Below, in pieces: positions 11,215 through 19,315 of a DNA stretch of 64,000 nucleotides. Position 1 is the first letter of the stretch; the number at the start of each line of letters is the position of its first letter. The DNA lies in the NCBI RefSeq assembly GCF_014697585.1, contig NZ_JACJSB010000007.1, forward strand, positions 1 through 64,000, in the 5' to 3' direction. This DNA comes from Dolichospermum sp. FACHB-1091. GTDB taxonomy: Bacteria; Cyanobacteriota; Cyanobacteriia; Cyanobacteriales; Nostocaceae. The notes below the pieces were generated by a model, which was given only the letters and a program-made list of their open reading frames with translations, was not told the origin of the DNA and ran no database searches. A program made the translations under genes and the position numbers.

Positions 11215-11684
11215 ACAGCAAATGACCTCATATCTCTTAAATGTAACTTCTGACTCTGACATTAATTAACTGGCAATTTTGATCAGGTTCTTCAAAAATT
11301 CCATTTTTTTTTAATTTTGTGGTCGAATTGTCGAGCAGGTCTAAAAACGGTTTAAACGATTTCTCTCAAGTCATGGCATAATTAACTCCTCATCAACTCG
11401 ATTTAGTTGTATGAATCAGTTCATTATCAGCTTACACAGCAGAGAATAGCGACAGAGCCAAGGAAATCCAAAGATGAGGTACAAATTCATGATCTCACTA
11501 ATTTGGACTACTATCAAGCTCTGTCCACCAATTTAGATTTTTCCTGATCACATCCCAGTCGTCAGGAAAATTAACAGCAGCACCAGAATTTTCTCCTCCT
11601 CACTGCCAATTTGCTCAAAAGTTTAGTCAGAATTCTACATGAGTATAGATATAGATGCTCATTTCTTTCATCCTCAACAATCAA
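11215..11684. other. Non-coding stretch, nothing recognised
   Basis: About 470 bp between the DUF3155 gene and the convergent CCB-type gene. I see no ORF with support, no tRNA and no clear terminator. The motif actcctcat at about 11386 is similar to, but not the same as, the core motif of the small RNA Yfr1. Confidence 0.4.
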
Positions 11685-12218
11685 TCAAGTATCAAGCACC
11701 TTTAGCTGTAATGCCCTTTGTAACTCAGCAAGTTCATCTCTATGGGCAGTAACAGTAATTACACTTGAGAAGTTTTGTTCACTGCGGATATTTTCTATCT
11801 GGAGTGACACCTTCTCAAGTCTTCCAGATTTTTTCCAGTACAATAGACCACTTAAAGGTGAAAATAGGATTATTACCGCAAAAAAACGCCCAAAATCTCG
11901 AAAAAGCATGGATAGAACTAACGACAAACAACCTAAACCCACCGCTGCTAATGTAGTTAAAAATATAGCTAGAAACCAACTAGGTCTAACAAATCCCTCA
12001 AATGTGACTTTATTTTTTGGAGAATCTACCGCTAATACTTGATAAGCACGAGTGCGAAAATAATCCTTCAATGAAGTCATTAACGTATTTTCATCCTGTT
12101 GTGAAACTAAACGCATCACTTCTATGCGGTCTTTAGTTGAAGCCCGAATAAAGAAAAACAAACCAACTGATAACAGCAATGTTAACAGGAAAGTAGATTG
12201 CAAAACAGCGGCATCCAT
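11685..12218 (-). CDS. CCB2/CCB4-type cofactor assembly of complex C subunit B (DUF2930)
   Basis: 177 residues. An N-terminal membrane segment (LLTLLLSVGLFFFI, about 12-25) is followed by RASTKDRIE, then VTFEGFVRPSWFLAIFL leading into a second and third hydrophobic stretch (about 83-130). The C-terminal third is soluble. This is the layout of the CCB2/CCB4 family, whose plant members help attach heme ci to cytochrome b6 at the thylakoid. I identify it from remembered family patterns, so the family call is good but the specific role in this organism is inferred. It is convergent with the DUF3155 gene and divergent from the DUF3611 gene. Confidence 0.68.
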   Translation of the reverse strand: MDAAVLQSTFLLTLLLSVGLFFFIRASTKDRIEVMRLVSQQDENTLMTSLKDYFRTRAYQVLAVDSPKNKVTFEGFVRPSWFLAIFLTTLAAVGLGCLSLVLSMLFRDFGRFFAVIILFSPLSGLLYWKKSGRLEKVSLQIENIRSEQNFSSVITVTAHRDELAELQRALQLKVLDT

Positions 12219-12334
12219 AATTAATTTTTAAGTCTGAAATTTTCAGTAGACTTAAACCATTATCAATTATTCTGGAATCAGAGAACAAACAGAAGTTTGT
12301 TTTTAATTTTTAACTTTTAATATTTAATTTTTAT

Positions 12335-12904
12335 ATGTCACAAAACTCAGAAACACCATCATCTAACATTCGGGCTATAGCCCAACAATTTCGTTTAGCA
12401 GGTTGGATTAGTTTTTGGATTCAGTTAGTCTTAGGGGTAATATCTGGGATAATAGTCTTATTATTTGGCATTTTTAGCCAAAAAGCGGGTAGTCCTAGCA
12501 ATAATCCAGGGACAGGCTTTGGTGTATTTTTAGCAATTTGTGGTATAATCCTCCTGGGTGCTGGTATTTACTTAGCTTATCGCTACACCAGAATTGGTAA
12601 ACAACTAGAATCACCTAATCCTACTAATCGTCCTCGTAAAGCTGAAACCGCACAAGTGTTAAGATTAGGACTGTGGATAAATTTAGGCGGAACTTTAGTG
12701 ACTTTATTAGGAGCGCAAGCGATTGTTGGTACATTAGTAGCTAGGTCTATATCTCCTCAAGCAGTAACTACACAATTATTTGATCCAACGCGGATTATTA
12801 GCGGTTTAGATATGCTTATAGTTCAAGCAAATACTAATACTGTATCAGCGCATTTTGCAGGTTTAGTAGCATCTCTGTGGTTAATGAATCGTATTACTAG
12901 GTAA
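12335..12904 (+). CDS. DUF3611 family membrane protein
   Basis: 189 residues. The conserved opening IRAIAQQFRLAGWISFWIQL is followed by four predicted membrane helices (about 25-48, 62-82, 108-130 and 165-185) separated by short loops, one with a basic cluster (NPTNRPRKAE). The family is shared by cyanobacteria and plastids and has no assigned biochemical function; a thylakoid or envelope location is inferred. The start lies after tttaatttttatatg with no strong Shine-Dalgarno. Confidence 0.75.
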   Translation: MSQNSETPSSNIRAIAQQFRLAGWISFWIQLVLGVISGIIVLLFGIFSQKAGSPSNNPGTGFGVFLAICGIILLGAGIYLAYRYTRIGKQLESPNPTNRPRKAETAQVLRLGLWINLGGTLVTLLGAQAIVGTLVARSISPQAVTTQLFDPTRIISGLDMLIVQANTNTVSAHFAGLVASLWLMNRITR

Positions 12905-12938
12905 TTTATAATTGATTTATAATTGACAGTTTAGTATG

Positions 12939-13523
12939 CTAATCTCTGAAAACAGGTAGTTCTAAAATAAATCCTGGTAAAACATCTTCTCCAGATAAAA
13001 TTGTTGGTAATAATACTATTTCTACAGATTGATTTTGACGATAAATTTCTACTTGTTGATTTTGAGGATCAATTAACCAACCTAAACGTAAACCACTATG
13101 AATATATTCCCCCATTTTCTCCTGTAATTGACTCAAAGAATCGGTACGCGATCGCAATTCTATGACAAAATCAGGACAAATTTTAGGAAACTTTTGCTGT
13201 TCTTCAACACTTAAAGATTCCCAGCGTTCATTAGCTATCCAAGCCACATCAGGAGAACGTTTACCACCATGAGGTAGAATAAAAACAGTGGAAGAACTAA
13301 ATACTTTTCCGAGTTTATTTTGAAGATTCCATAACCAAACATAACCATTAAAATCTGATTCTCTATTACCACTAATTGCACCAACTGGAGGCATAATTAT
13401 TAATTCCCCTTTAGCAGTTTCTTCAAGTTTCCAAGCTTCGTTAATTTGACATAGTTGATAAAATTGATCATCATTTAATCCCACATTTTTGATATTTAAA
13501 ACAACCGCTTCAGATGTCATCAT
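12939..13523 (-). CDS. Uma2 family endonuclease-like protein (DUF820)
   Basis: 194 residues with the PD-(D/E)XK-type core of the Uma2 family: SPDVAWIANERW (about 91-102), CPDFVIELRSRTDSL with the E-x-R core (about 124-138) and KMGEYIHSGLRLGWLIDP (about 144-161) carrying the late Lys. The family is hugely expanded in cyanobacteria; nuclease activity is predicted from the fold and largely untested. One of four in this window (also 49317, 50950, 60410). A second ATG (MTSEAV) follows directly. Upstream sits an AGGACTTACGCA-ended repeat. Confidence 0.85.
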   Translation of the reverse strand: MMTSEAVVLNIKNVGLNDDQFYQLCQINEAWKLEETAKGELIIMPPVGAISGNRESDFNGYVWLWNLQNKLGKVFSSSTVFILPHGGKRSPDVAWIANERWESLSVEEQQKFPKICPDFVIELRSRTDSLSQLQEKMGEYIHSGLRLGWLIDPQNQQVEIYRQNQSVEIVLLPTILSGEDVLPGFILELPVFRD

Positions 13524-13589
13524 TACTGATCATCTCCTTAAAATTAGGGAAATTGACTTGAGAGAAAAAACCCATATTCCATTAAATTT

Positions 13590-13681
13590 AGGACTTACGC
13601 ACGAGTCACTGAATAACGAACCACTCCAGGCACAGAGAACACAGAGGAATAAGAGTTTGAGGAATATTTTGCGTAAGTCCT
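13590..13681. repeat. MITE with AGGACTTACGCA terminal inverted repeats
   Basis: 92 bp bounded by aggacttacgca (13590-13601) and its exact inverse tgcgtaagtcct (13670-13681). The interior (cactccaggcacagag) recurs near 38490. Other elements with the same ends lie at 28829-29029 (pair) and 25234 (one end). Such ends are typical of non-autonomous elements in cyanobacteria. Confidence 0.8.
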
Positions 13682-13965
13682 GAAATTATAGCCTTTCCTC
13701 GTTTAATGAAGTACAAAATTATCTGCGTTTATCTGCGTGCATCTGCGTTTAATTACCATAGATTGTAACTTACTTGTATGGAAATGGCTATATTATTTTT
13801 GTTGGGTTTCACTGCGTTCTACCCAACCTGCGATTTTGACAATTTTTAGGTTTTGGGAAAAGAGACAGAATAAGATATGTTTGGGTTAATTTTCAGTTAA
13901 ATTGACACTGATAAGCGTTGCTAAACCCGTACAATTAACAACTGACAACAAACAATTAACAAAAA
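13682..13965. other. serS upstream region
   Basis: Non-coding. It contains repeated atctgcgttta words (13720-13752) and a gttgggttt ... acccaacct hairpin near 13802-13828. No clear promoter boxes were identified. Confidence 0.4.
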
Positions 13966-15246
13966 ATGCTGGATATTAAACAAATTAGAGAAAACCCCCA
14001 ACTCGTACAAGAGAAATTAAACAGCCGTAGCGGTAAATACGACATTCAACCTATATTAGATTTAAGCCAACAACAACGGGAATTAGAAGGTAAACGCAGT
14101 CAACTACAAGCCCGCAGCAACGAAATTGGCAAATTAGTCGGTCAAAAAGTAAAATCTGGAGTTGATCCTCAAAATCCAGAAATACAGGCATTAAAAGACG
14201 AAGGAAACGCCATTAAGACCACATTAAGTGACTTAGAACCCCAGGAAAAAGAATTAAAAGCCCAAATTCACGAATTACTGTTAGCGCTTCCGAATTTACC
14301 CAGTGATTTTACACCCCTTGGTAAAAGTGAAGATGATAACCAGGAAGTGAGAACATGGGGAGATGAATATAAACCCACAAATCCCCATATTTTACCACAT
14401 TGGGAAATCGGCGAAAAATTGGGGATTTTGAACTTTGAAAGAGCGGTAAAAATTGCCCAAAGTCGGTTTGTCAGTCTTATAGGTGTGGGTGCGGCTTTAG
14501 AAAGAGCGTTAATTCAATTTATGCTGTCTCAACATATTGAGAATGGCTATATAGAAGTTAGTCCACCATTGTTAGTAAATACAGATTCTTTAACAGGTAC
14601 AGGACAATTACCTAAATTTGCGGAAGAGAGTTTTAAATGTGCAGAGGATGATTTGTGGTTAATTCCTACTGCGGAAGTGCCGGTTACTAATTTGTATCGG
14701 GGGGACATTATTAACGCAGAAGAATTACCAATTTATCATACTGCATATACGCCATGTTTTCGGCGAGAAGCGGGAAGTTATGGCCGAGATATGCGGGGTT
14801 TAATTCGGTTACATCAATTCAATAAAGTCGAGTTAGTGAAGTTAGTAAAACCGGAAGATTCCTTTGAGGAATTAGAGAAGTTATTAGGAAATGCTGAGAG
14901 TATTTTACAGGCTTTAAAATTGCCTTATCGAGTGATTAATTTGTGTACTGGAGATTTAGGTTTTTCGTCCACAAAGACTTATGATTTAGAGGTATGGTTG
15001 CCATCTTCTGGGAAATATCGAGAGATTTCTAGTTGTTCTAATTGTGTAGATTTTCAAGCCAGAAGGGCGGATATTCGGTTTAAGGAAGGGGGTAAGAAAG
15101 GGACGCAATTTGTACATACTTTAAATGGTTCTGGTTTAGCTGTGGGAAGGACTATGGCGGCGATTTTGGAGAATTATCAGCAACCAGACGGGACGATTAA
15201 AGTACCGGAGGTTTTGCAGGTTTATTTGGGTAGGGAGGTTTTGTAG
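13966..15246 (+). CDS. serS: Seryl-tRNA synthetase
   Basis: 426 residues, normal family length. It charges tRNA-Ser in the cytoplasm. Residues 1-110 form the coiled-coil tRNA-binding arm ([17 protein letters not shown] ... long Gln/Glu/Lys helices). The class II catalytic core follows: motif 2 [17 protein letters not shown], then HQFNKVE, and motif 3 [17 protein letters not shown] near the C-terminus. [10 protein letters not shown] is the serine-site loop. ATG start matches the family N-terminus [11 protein letters not shown] hairpin follows the stop codon. Confidence 0.97.
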   Translation: MLDIKQIRENPQLVQEKLNSRSGKYDIQPILDLSQQQRELEGKRSQLQARSNEIGKLVGQKVKSGVDPQNPEIQALKDEGNAIKTTLSDLEPQEKELKAQIHELLLALPNLPSDFTPLGKSEDDNQEVRTWGDEYKPTNPHILPHWEIGEKLGILNFERAVKIAQSRFVSLIGVGAALERALIQFMLSQHIENGYIEVSPPLLVNTDSLTGTGQLPKFAEESFKCAEDDLWLIPTAEVPVTNLYRGDIINAEELPIYHTAYTPCFRREAGSYGRDMRGLIRLHQFNKVELVKLVKPEDSFEELEKLLGNAESILQALKLPYRVINLCTGDLGFSSTKTYDLEVWLPSSGKYREISSCSNCVDFQARRADIRFKEGGKKGTQFVHTLNGSGLAVGRTMAAILENYQQPDGTIKVPEVLQVYLGREVL

Positions 15247-15256
15247 TTTAGGGGTT

Positions 15257-15289
15257 TTGTAGAGGCGTTTTTGGGGTGCGTCTCTACAA
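15257..15289 (+). terminator. Hairpin after serS
   Basis: Arms ttgtagaggcg (15257-15267) and cgtctctacaa (15279-15289) pair with one mismatch across an 11-base loop, 10 bases after the serS stop. It belongs to the common tgtagagacg palindrome type (compare 54766-54795). Likely acts as a terminator, though no T-run is present. Confidence 0.5.
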
Positions 15290-15387
15290 GAATAATTGAC
15301 ATTTTTATTTACATATATCTCATTAATGTTTCAATTGCTGCATTTCACATTTCATAGTCTAAATATTAAATATGGACATCAACTTCA

Positions 15388-16224
15388 ATGAATAAAAAAT
15401 GTGCCTACTGTGGGAATCCAGAATCTTTAACTCGTGAACATCTATGGCCTACTAGCTTAATTCAACGATTTGAAGAACAAATGATAACATATAATGGTAG
15501 AATAGATAAGTGTTATGAAACCGAAGGTACAATTAAAGATGTTTGTCCAAAGTGCAATAATAACAAATTAAGTGTTCTTGATAACTATCTTTGCTCATTG
15601 TATGAAAAAAACTTGAAAAATATTATAAGTCCTGGTCAGCCAGCACGTCTATACTATAATTATGACCTTTTGTTAAGATCACTACTCAAAATCTCATATA
15701 ACGTTACAAGATCATTCAAGAAGAGAGAAGATATAATTGATATACATAGAAAATTCTCCAAATACATTTTAGGAGATGAGTTAGTAAGGCCAAAAGGCAT
15801 CAGGCTACATCTTCAAATAGTTACTTCAGCAAAAATTAAAAGTATAGATACAGATGAAATAATAACTACTTTAGAGCCTGGTCATCTCAGATGTGGACAG
15901 ATAAATTATGATGGCATACTTTCTGAGAAAATATTTATTAGAATGGTAGCAATAAAATCCTACTACTTTTATATATTTATTTCAAAATGTCCAATTTCAA
16001 ACTCAAAATATCGTAGTTTTATCCAAGAAATTTCTAACTGGAAAACTCCATATTTAGGCATTTATCTTAATCCTTCATCATCTAGTGTACATATTCCAGT
16101 CAAAAAAACAACTTATCTACACCCACGACTTTTGGGAAGTATGCTAACAGCAGGTATTAATTACTCCCTAGAGAAAAATCCAGAATTTATGGAAGATTTT
16201 CCAGACATCCTGACTTTTTATTAG
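15388..16224 (+). CDS. HNH-type endonuclease-like protein
   Basis: 278 residues. The N-terminus has a zinc-knuckle HNH pattern: C5-A-Y-C8, then T-R-E-H18-L-W-P, then C53-P-K-C56-N-N-N-K with LDNYL after it. This is the layout of HNH nucleases that cradle a metal between two CxxC pairs. Residues 100-278 are AT-rich coding, with no motif I recognise. Codon use is more AT-rich than in serS upstream, and the gene lies at the edge of the accessory region, which suggests transfer. Target and role unknown; could be a defence or mobile-element nuclease. Confidence 0.6.
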   Translation: MNKKCAYCGNPESLTREHLWPTSLIQRFEEQMITYNGRIDKCYETEGTIKDVCPKCNNNKLSVLDNYLCSLYEKNLKNIISPGQPARLYYNYDLLLRSLLKISYNVTRSFKKREDIIDIHRKFSKYILGDELVRPKGIRLHLQIVTSAKIKSIDTDEIITTLEPGHLRCGQINYDGILSEKIFIRMVAIKSYYFYIFISKCPISNSKYRSFIQEISNWKTPYLGIYLNPSSSSVHIPVKKTTYLHPRLLGSMLTAGINYSLEKNPEFMEDFPDILTFY

Positions 16225-16244
16225 TGCGATCGCTCATCTCGTAG

Positions 16245-16270
16245 GGTGCGTTAATGAAATGTAACGCACC
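16245..16270. repeat. REP palindrome a
   Basis: ggtgcgtta ... taacgcacc (9-bp arms, 8-base loop), preceded by ctcatctcgtag. It is a direct repeat of the palindrome at 17026-17051 on the other side of the RAYT gene. Confidence 0.8.
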
Positions 16271-16326
16271 GTCTTTTATTGATATTTAAATGTCAGTAAT
16301 GCACCGTCTTTTATTGATATTTAATC

Positions 16327-16357
16327 GGTGCGTTACGCTATCGCTAACACACCCTAC
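16327..16357. repeat. REP palindrome b
   Basis: ggtgcgttacgc ... gctaacacacc form an imperfect stem 12 bp past the stop of the RAYT gene. It matches the copy at 16970-16999. With palindrome a it makes a REP pair (BIME-like) on this side. Confidence 0.75.
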
Positions 16358-16368
16358 GTTAATGTGGG

Positions 16369-16920
16369 TTAATCATACAAATCGCTGGATGGGATATCGA
16401 GAATTACACCAACACCCCAATTTGCAGGATAAATTTCTTGCTTTATAAATCTATGAATACTTGAAAATTGCCAATCTTGGGGATTTATACACAATCCATG
16501 TTTGACAGGATTATAATGTATGTAATCACAATGTACCATAAAATCCTGTTCATCTCGAATTAAATGCTCCCAAAAACGACGTTGCCAAAGATTTTTTTCT
16601 CCGCGTTTTTGCCGTGATTGAGAAATTGGATTTTGAATGGCTAATTGTTCACCATAATGTTTTGTAACGTAGGTTTTAATTAATCGCAATCTCACAGAAA
16701 AATCATGATCATTATCTGGTAAAGTCCATAAACAATGAAAGTGATTTGGTAGAAGAATGAAAGCATCAATAGCAAAAGGATATTTCTTTCTGACATTTTG
16801 AATGGCTTCTCTGAGTGCTTGACGGGCAATATCTTCACAAAGCCAAGGTTCTCTTTGATAGGTTACTTGAGTTATAAAGTAGGTAGCACCTGATATATTT
16901 GCTCTGCGATAATTAGGCAT
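16369..16920 (-). CDS. REP-associated tyrosine transposase (RAYT, Y1 HUH family)
   Basis: 183 residues, full length for the family. RAYTs are IS200-related single-strand transposases that act on REP hairpins. The HUH metal site is H60-F-H62 in ILLPNHFHCLW; the C-terminal YIHYNPVKHGL (133-143) carries the conserved Tyr, most likely Y133. N-terminal RRANISGATYFITQVTYQ is the typical opening strand. The gene is bracketed by REP palindromes a and b on one side and c and d on the other, as expected for this enzyme with its own substrates. It appears intact. Related palindromes occur through the following toxin-antitoxin region. Confidence 0.92.
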   Translation of the reverse strand: MPNYRRANISGATYFITQVTYQREPWLCEDIARQALREAIQNVRKKYPFAIDAFILLPNHFHCLWTLPDNDHDFSVRLRLIKTYVTKHYGEQLAIQNPISQSRQKRGEKNLWQRRFWEHLIRDEQDFMVHCDYIHYNPVKHGLCINPQDWQFSSIHRFIKQEIYPANWGVGVILDIPSSDLYD

Positions 16921-16969
16921 TTCGATATGGAATAGTTATTTATTTATAATTTATAATATGGATGGTGAT

Positions 16970-16999
16970 GGTGCGTTACGCTTCGCTAACACACCCTAC
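16970..16999. repeat. REP palindrome c
   Basis: ggtgcgttacg ... cgctaacacaccctac, about 50 bp upstream of the RAYT start. Same orientation and nearly the same sequence as palindrome b. Confidence 0.75.
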
Positions 17000-17025
17000 T
17001 TTTATAATCATAGCTCATCTCGTAG

Positions 17026-17051
17026 GGTGTATTAATGAAATGTAACGCACC
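17026..17051. repeat. REP palindrome d
   Basis: ggtgtatta ... taacgcacc, preceded by ctcatctcgtag as in palindrome a. It is followed by ttattaatatttaac and then the MITE at 17073, a junction repeated twice more downstream. Confidence 0.75.
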
Positions 17052-17072
17052 ATTTTTTTATTAATATTTAAC

Positions 17073-17286
17073 TGTCTGATAGCGAAGCGTGGCGTTAGCC
17101 ATATTAGGATAACCAGGATTAAAGGATTAACACCGATTGTATTTGATATTGATATTCACAGAATATTAAAATTAGCGCAACTTCTGAAAATAAATATTTT
17201 TTTGACTTTTGACTTTTGACTTTTGACTTCCCGAAGGGTGTCCTGGACATCCTGATATGGCTAACGCCACGCTTCGCTATCAGACA
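17073..17286. repeat. MITE with 38-bp terminal inverted repeats, copy 1
   Basis: 214 bp bounded by tgtctgatagcgaagcgtgg... (17073 on) and its inverse ending ...cttcgctatcagaca (17286). The arms match over 38 bp with one mismatch. The interior has gataaccaggattaaagg, an AT-rich middle and four ttttgac heptamers (about 17203-17230). It ends 57 bp before the start of the next toxin-antitoxin operon, so that operon's promoter must lie close to or inside it. No ORF inside. Confidence 0.88.
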
Positions 17287-17342
17287 AAATGCGATTGTTT
17301 AAACTATAATAAAATATAACCATCATTCATCATCAAATTACT

Positions 17343-17564
17343 ATGCTAAAAAGTTACGAAGCAATTTATGAAAATGGCCAATTAACATGGTTGTCAGAAC
17401 AACCTCAAGTTAATTCTGCTCGTGTGATTATCACCATACTACAAGAAAACTTACCATCAAAAAAACGCCGTATTCCTCCTAGTTCTATTGCTGGTAAAGG
17501 TAAAACATTGGGTGATATTGTTAGTCCTATTGTCAATGAAGAAGAGTGGGAATGTCTCAAATAA
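17343..17564 (+). CDS. Antitoxin of a PIN-type (VapBC-like) module
   Basis: 73 residues, start MLKSYEAIYENGQLTWL. The short beta-rich N-terminus followed by a basic linker (PSKKRRIPPSS) and an acidic tail (IVNEEEWECLK) fits cyanobacterial antitoxins of PIN toxins; the NEEEWE tail probably plugs the toxin active site. It overlaps the downstream PIN gene by 13 bp (17552-17564), as usual for translationally coupled modules. Exact antitoxin family not certain. Confidence 0.75.
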   Translation: MLKSYEAIYENGQLTWLSEQPQVNSARVIITILQENLPSKKRRIPPSSIAGKGKTLGDIVSPIVNEEEWECLK

Positions 17565-17953
17565 TAGTCCTTGATACTCATATTTGGTTTTGGTTTATTA
17601 ATCAACAATTTGATAAATTTCCTACCCATTGGAGAGAAATAATTGAAACCTCAGAAGAAGTAGGAGTTTCCACTATTTCCTGTTATGAAATAGCACTTGC
17701 ACAACAGCGAGGAAGACTAGAATTACCTTGTGCTGCTAATCAATGGTTTCAGGAAGCATTAGAACCATCAGGTATTACATTATTTCCTGTAACTGTAGAA
17801 ATTTCCTGTCGTGCTGTAAATTTATCTCCTGTTCATAAAGATCCATTTGATCGTTTAATTATTGCTACTACATTACAATATCAAGCAAAATTAGCAAGTA
17901 TTGATGGTTTCTTTTCTCAATATCCTGAACTCAATAATTATTTGATGCAATAG
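17552..17953 (+). CDS. PIN-domain toxin (VapC-like)
   Basis: 133 residues from ATG 17552; a GTG two codons earlier is possible, but the ATG sits better with gaagagtggg as ribosome site. PIN acidic residues are visible: D in VLDTHIWFWF, E in TISCYEIALA, and D in HKDPFDRLIIATTL, then ASIDGFF. It is predicted to cleave RNA (tRNA or mRNA) unless bound by the overlapping antitoxin. Intact. A REP palindrome lies 17 bp after its stop and could end the transcript. Confidence 0.85.
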   Translation: MSQIIVLDTHIWFWFINQQFDKFPTHWREIIETSEEVGVSTISCYEIALAQQRGRLELPCAANQWFQEALEPSGITLFPVTVEISCRAVNLSPVHKDPFDRLIIATTLQYQAKLASIDGFFSQYPELNNYLMQ

Positions 17954-17969
17954 TTTTCTGATTCTATAG

Positions 17970-17995
17970 GGTGCGTTAATTAAATGTAACGCACC
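17970..17995. repeat. REP palindrome e
   Basis: ggtgcgtta attaaatg taacgcacc, directly downstream of the first PIN module. It is followed by tattaaaatttaac and the next MITE copy. Confidence 0.8.
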
Positions 17996-18014
17996 ATTTT
18001 TATTAAAATTTAAC

Positions 18015-18197
18015 TGTCTGATAGCGAAGCGTGGCGTTAGCCATATCAGGATATCCAGGATTAAAAGATTAACAGGATTGTATTTGATTTTGATATTCAC
18101 AGAATATTAAAATTAGCGCAACTTCTGAAAATAAATATTTTTTTGACTTTTGACTTTTGACTTCCCGAAGGGTGTCCTGGACATCCTGATTCTGACA
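18015..18197. repeat. MITE copy 2
   Basis: 183 bp. The left end has the long arm tgtctgatagcgaagcg...; the right end has the short form atcctgattctgaca, lacking the inserted 23-27 bp block. The interior matches copy 1 closely (tattcacagaatattaaaatt, ttttgac heptamers). It ends 59 bp before the next toxin gene. Confidence 0.85.
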
Positions 18198-18255
18198 AAA
18201 AAGATTAACAGGATACTGTATAGTAAATTTAGCAAAGTAATCACACTTTAATAAT

Positions 18256-18729
18256 ATGACCAAAACAATATACATAGAAATAAGTATTATTGGTTATTTA
18301 ACAGCAAGACCTAGTAAAAATCTAATTGTTGCTGCTAATGCGGAAATAACAAGAGATTGGTGGGATACTCAGAGAAATTCTTTTACTATTTACATTTCTC
18401 AACTGGTATTGCAAGAAGCAGCAAAAGGTGATCCAGGAATGGTGAATAAAAGAATAGAAGTTTTAAATAACTTTCCTCTACTTGATATCACAGAACCAGT
18501 CCAAAACTTAGCACAGGAATTTCAAAAACAAAGTAATTTACCACCCACTGCTGCTTATGATACTGTTCATATTGCTACAGCTACAGTCTATGGTTTAGAT
18601 TATCTGTTAACATGGAATTGTAAACACATTGCTAACCCCTATATTCAGAAAAAACTCTCACAAATTGCTGATAGTTTAGGATATGAACTACCAACAATAT
18701 GTACACCTTATGAAATGTTAGGAGAATAA
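18256..18729 (+). CDS. PIN-domain toxin
   Basis: 157 residues. Opening TKTIYIEISIIGYLTARPS has E in place of the usual first PIN Asp (IYIETSIIGYL is typical of this subfamily). Later acidic sites: E in SQLVLQEAAKGD and D in PPTAAYDTVHIATATVYGLDYLLTWN. This toxin-first order, with a small antitoxin 3 bp downstream, is the reverse of the previous module. Predicted ribonuclease. Confidence 0.82.
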   Translation: MTKTIYIEISIIGYLTARPSKNLIVAANAEITRDWWDTQRNSFTIYISQLVLQEAAKGDPGMVNKRIEVLNNFPLLDITEPVQNLAQEFQKQSNLPPTAAYDTVHIATATVYGLDYLLTWNCKHIANPYIQKKLSQIADSLGYELPTICTPYEMLGE

Positions 18730-18732
18730 TTT

Positions 18733-18900
18733 ATGTTGAATGATGAAGTTTTGGCAGAAATTCGGAAAATCAGAGATGAACAAGCTAAGTCATTTAATTA
18801 TGATTTAGCAGCTATTTGTGCTGATTTAAGAAAAAAACAAGCAACAAGTGGCAGAAAAATTATTTCTCTTCCCTTGAAGACAGTGGTAAAATCACGCTGA
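18733..18900 (+). CDS. Small antitoxin partner of the upstream PIN toxin
   Basis: 55 residues (MLNDEVLAEIRKIRDEQAKS at the start), ATG 18733, stop at 18898-18900, beginning 3 bp after the toxin stop. A helical segment EVLAEIRKIRDEQAKSFNYD is followed by DLAAICADLRKKQ and a basic tail (SGRKIISLPLK). Small helical proteins of this form accompany this PIN subfamily in other cyanobacteria. The spacing and helical content support a real gene. Confidence 0.75.
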   Translation: MLNDEVLAEIRKIRDEQAKSFNYDLAAICADLRKKQATSGRKIISLPLKTVVKSR

Positions 18901-18908
18901 TTTTTTAG

Positions 18909-18934
18909 GGTGCGTTAATGAAATGTAATGCACC
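18909..18934. repeat. REP palindrome f
   Basis: ggtgcgttaatgaaatgtaa then tgcacc, 8 bp after the small antitoxin stop; one arm has an A-to-T change. It is followed by tattaaaatttaac and MITE copy 3. Confidence 0.78.
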
Positions 18935-18954
18935 GTTTTTTATTAAAATTTAAC

Positions 18955-19110
18955 TGTCAGAATCAGGATAACCAGGATTAAAGGATTAACAGGATTATAT
19001 TTGATATTGATATTGTGGGATATTTGAATTAGCGCAATTTGTGAAAATGTAGATGAATATTAAAAAAACATCCTGTACATCCCCAAATCCCCGACATCCT
19101 GATTCTGACA
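18955..19110. repeat. MITE copy 3, short-arm form
   Basis: Bounded by tgtcagaatcaggat (18955-18969) and its exact inverse atcctgattctgaca (19096-19110). This form lacks the inserted block in both arms and probably represents the ancestral ends. Confidence 0.8.
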
Positions 19111-19278
19111 AAATGCAATTTCTGAAAATGTAGATGAATATTAAAAAAATATCCTGTACATCCTCAAATCCTGGACATCCTGATTCAGACAAAATGCAAT
19201 TTTGTGAAAATCTAGATCAATATTAAAAAACATCCTGTACATCCTCAAATCCTAGACATACTGATTCAGAAAAATTTG
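19034..19278. repeat. Three tandem copies (about 81 bp) of the MITE right half
   Basis: The block gcaatttgtgaaaatgtag ... catcctgattctgac is repeated three times with small changes, at about 19034, 19115 and 19198. This extends copy 3 to within 40 bp of the next antitoxin gene. Confidence 0.8.
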
Positions 19279-19315
19279 GTATAATTAACATGATCATTCA
19301 CTAATTGAGTTAACT

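Noticed and set aside
11380-11400. Possible Yfr1 small RNA (actcctcat)
   Set aside because: The core motif does not match fully and no flanking stem or terminator was seen.
11611-12042. Plus ORF of 143 codons opposite the CCB-type gene
   Set aside because: Antisense shadow; the minus-strand product has membrane helices and family motifs.
18995-19192. Minus ORF in the MITE array
   Set aside because: Translates repeat sequence only; repeated YIFRNC/YIFTNC blocks come from the tandem units.
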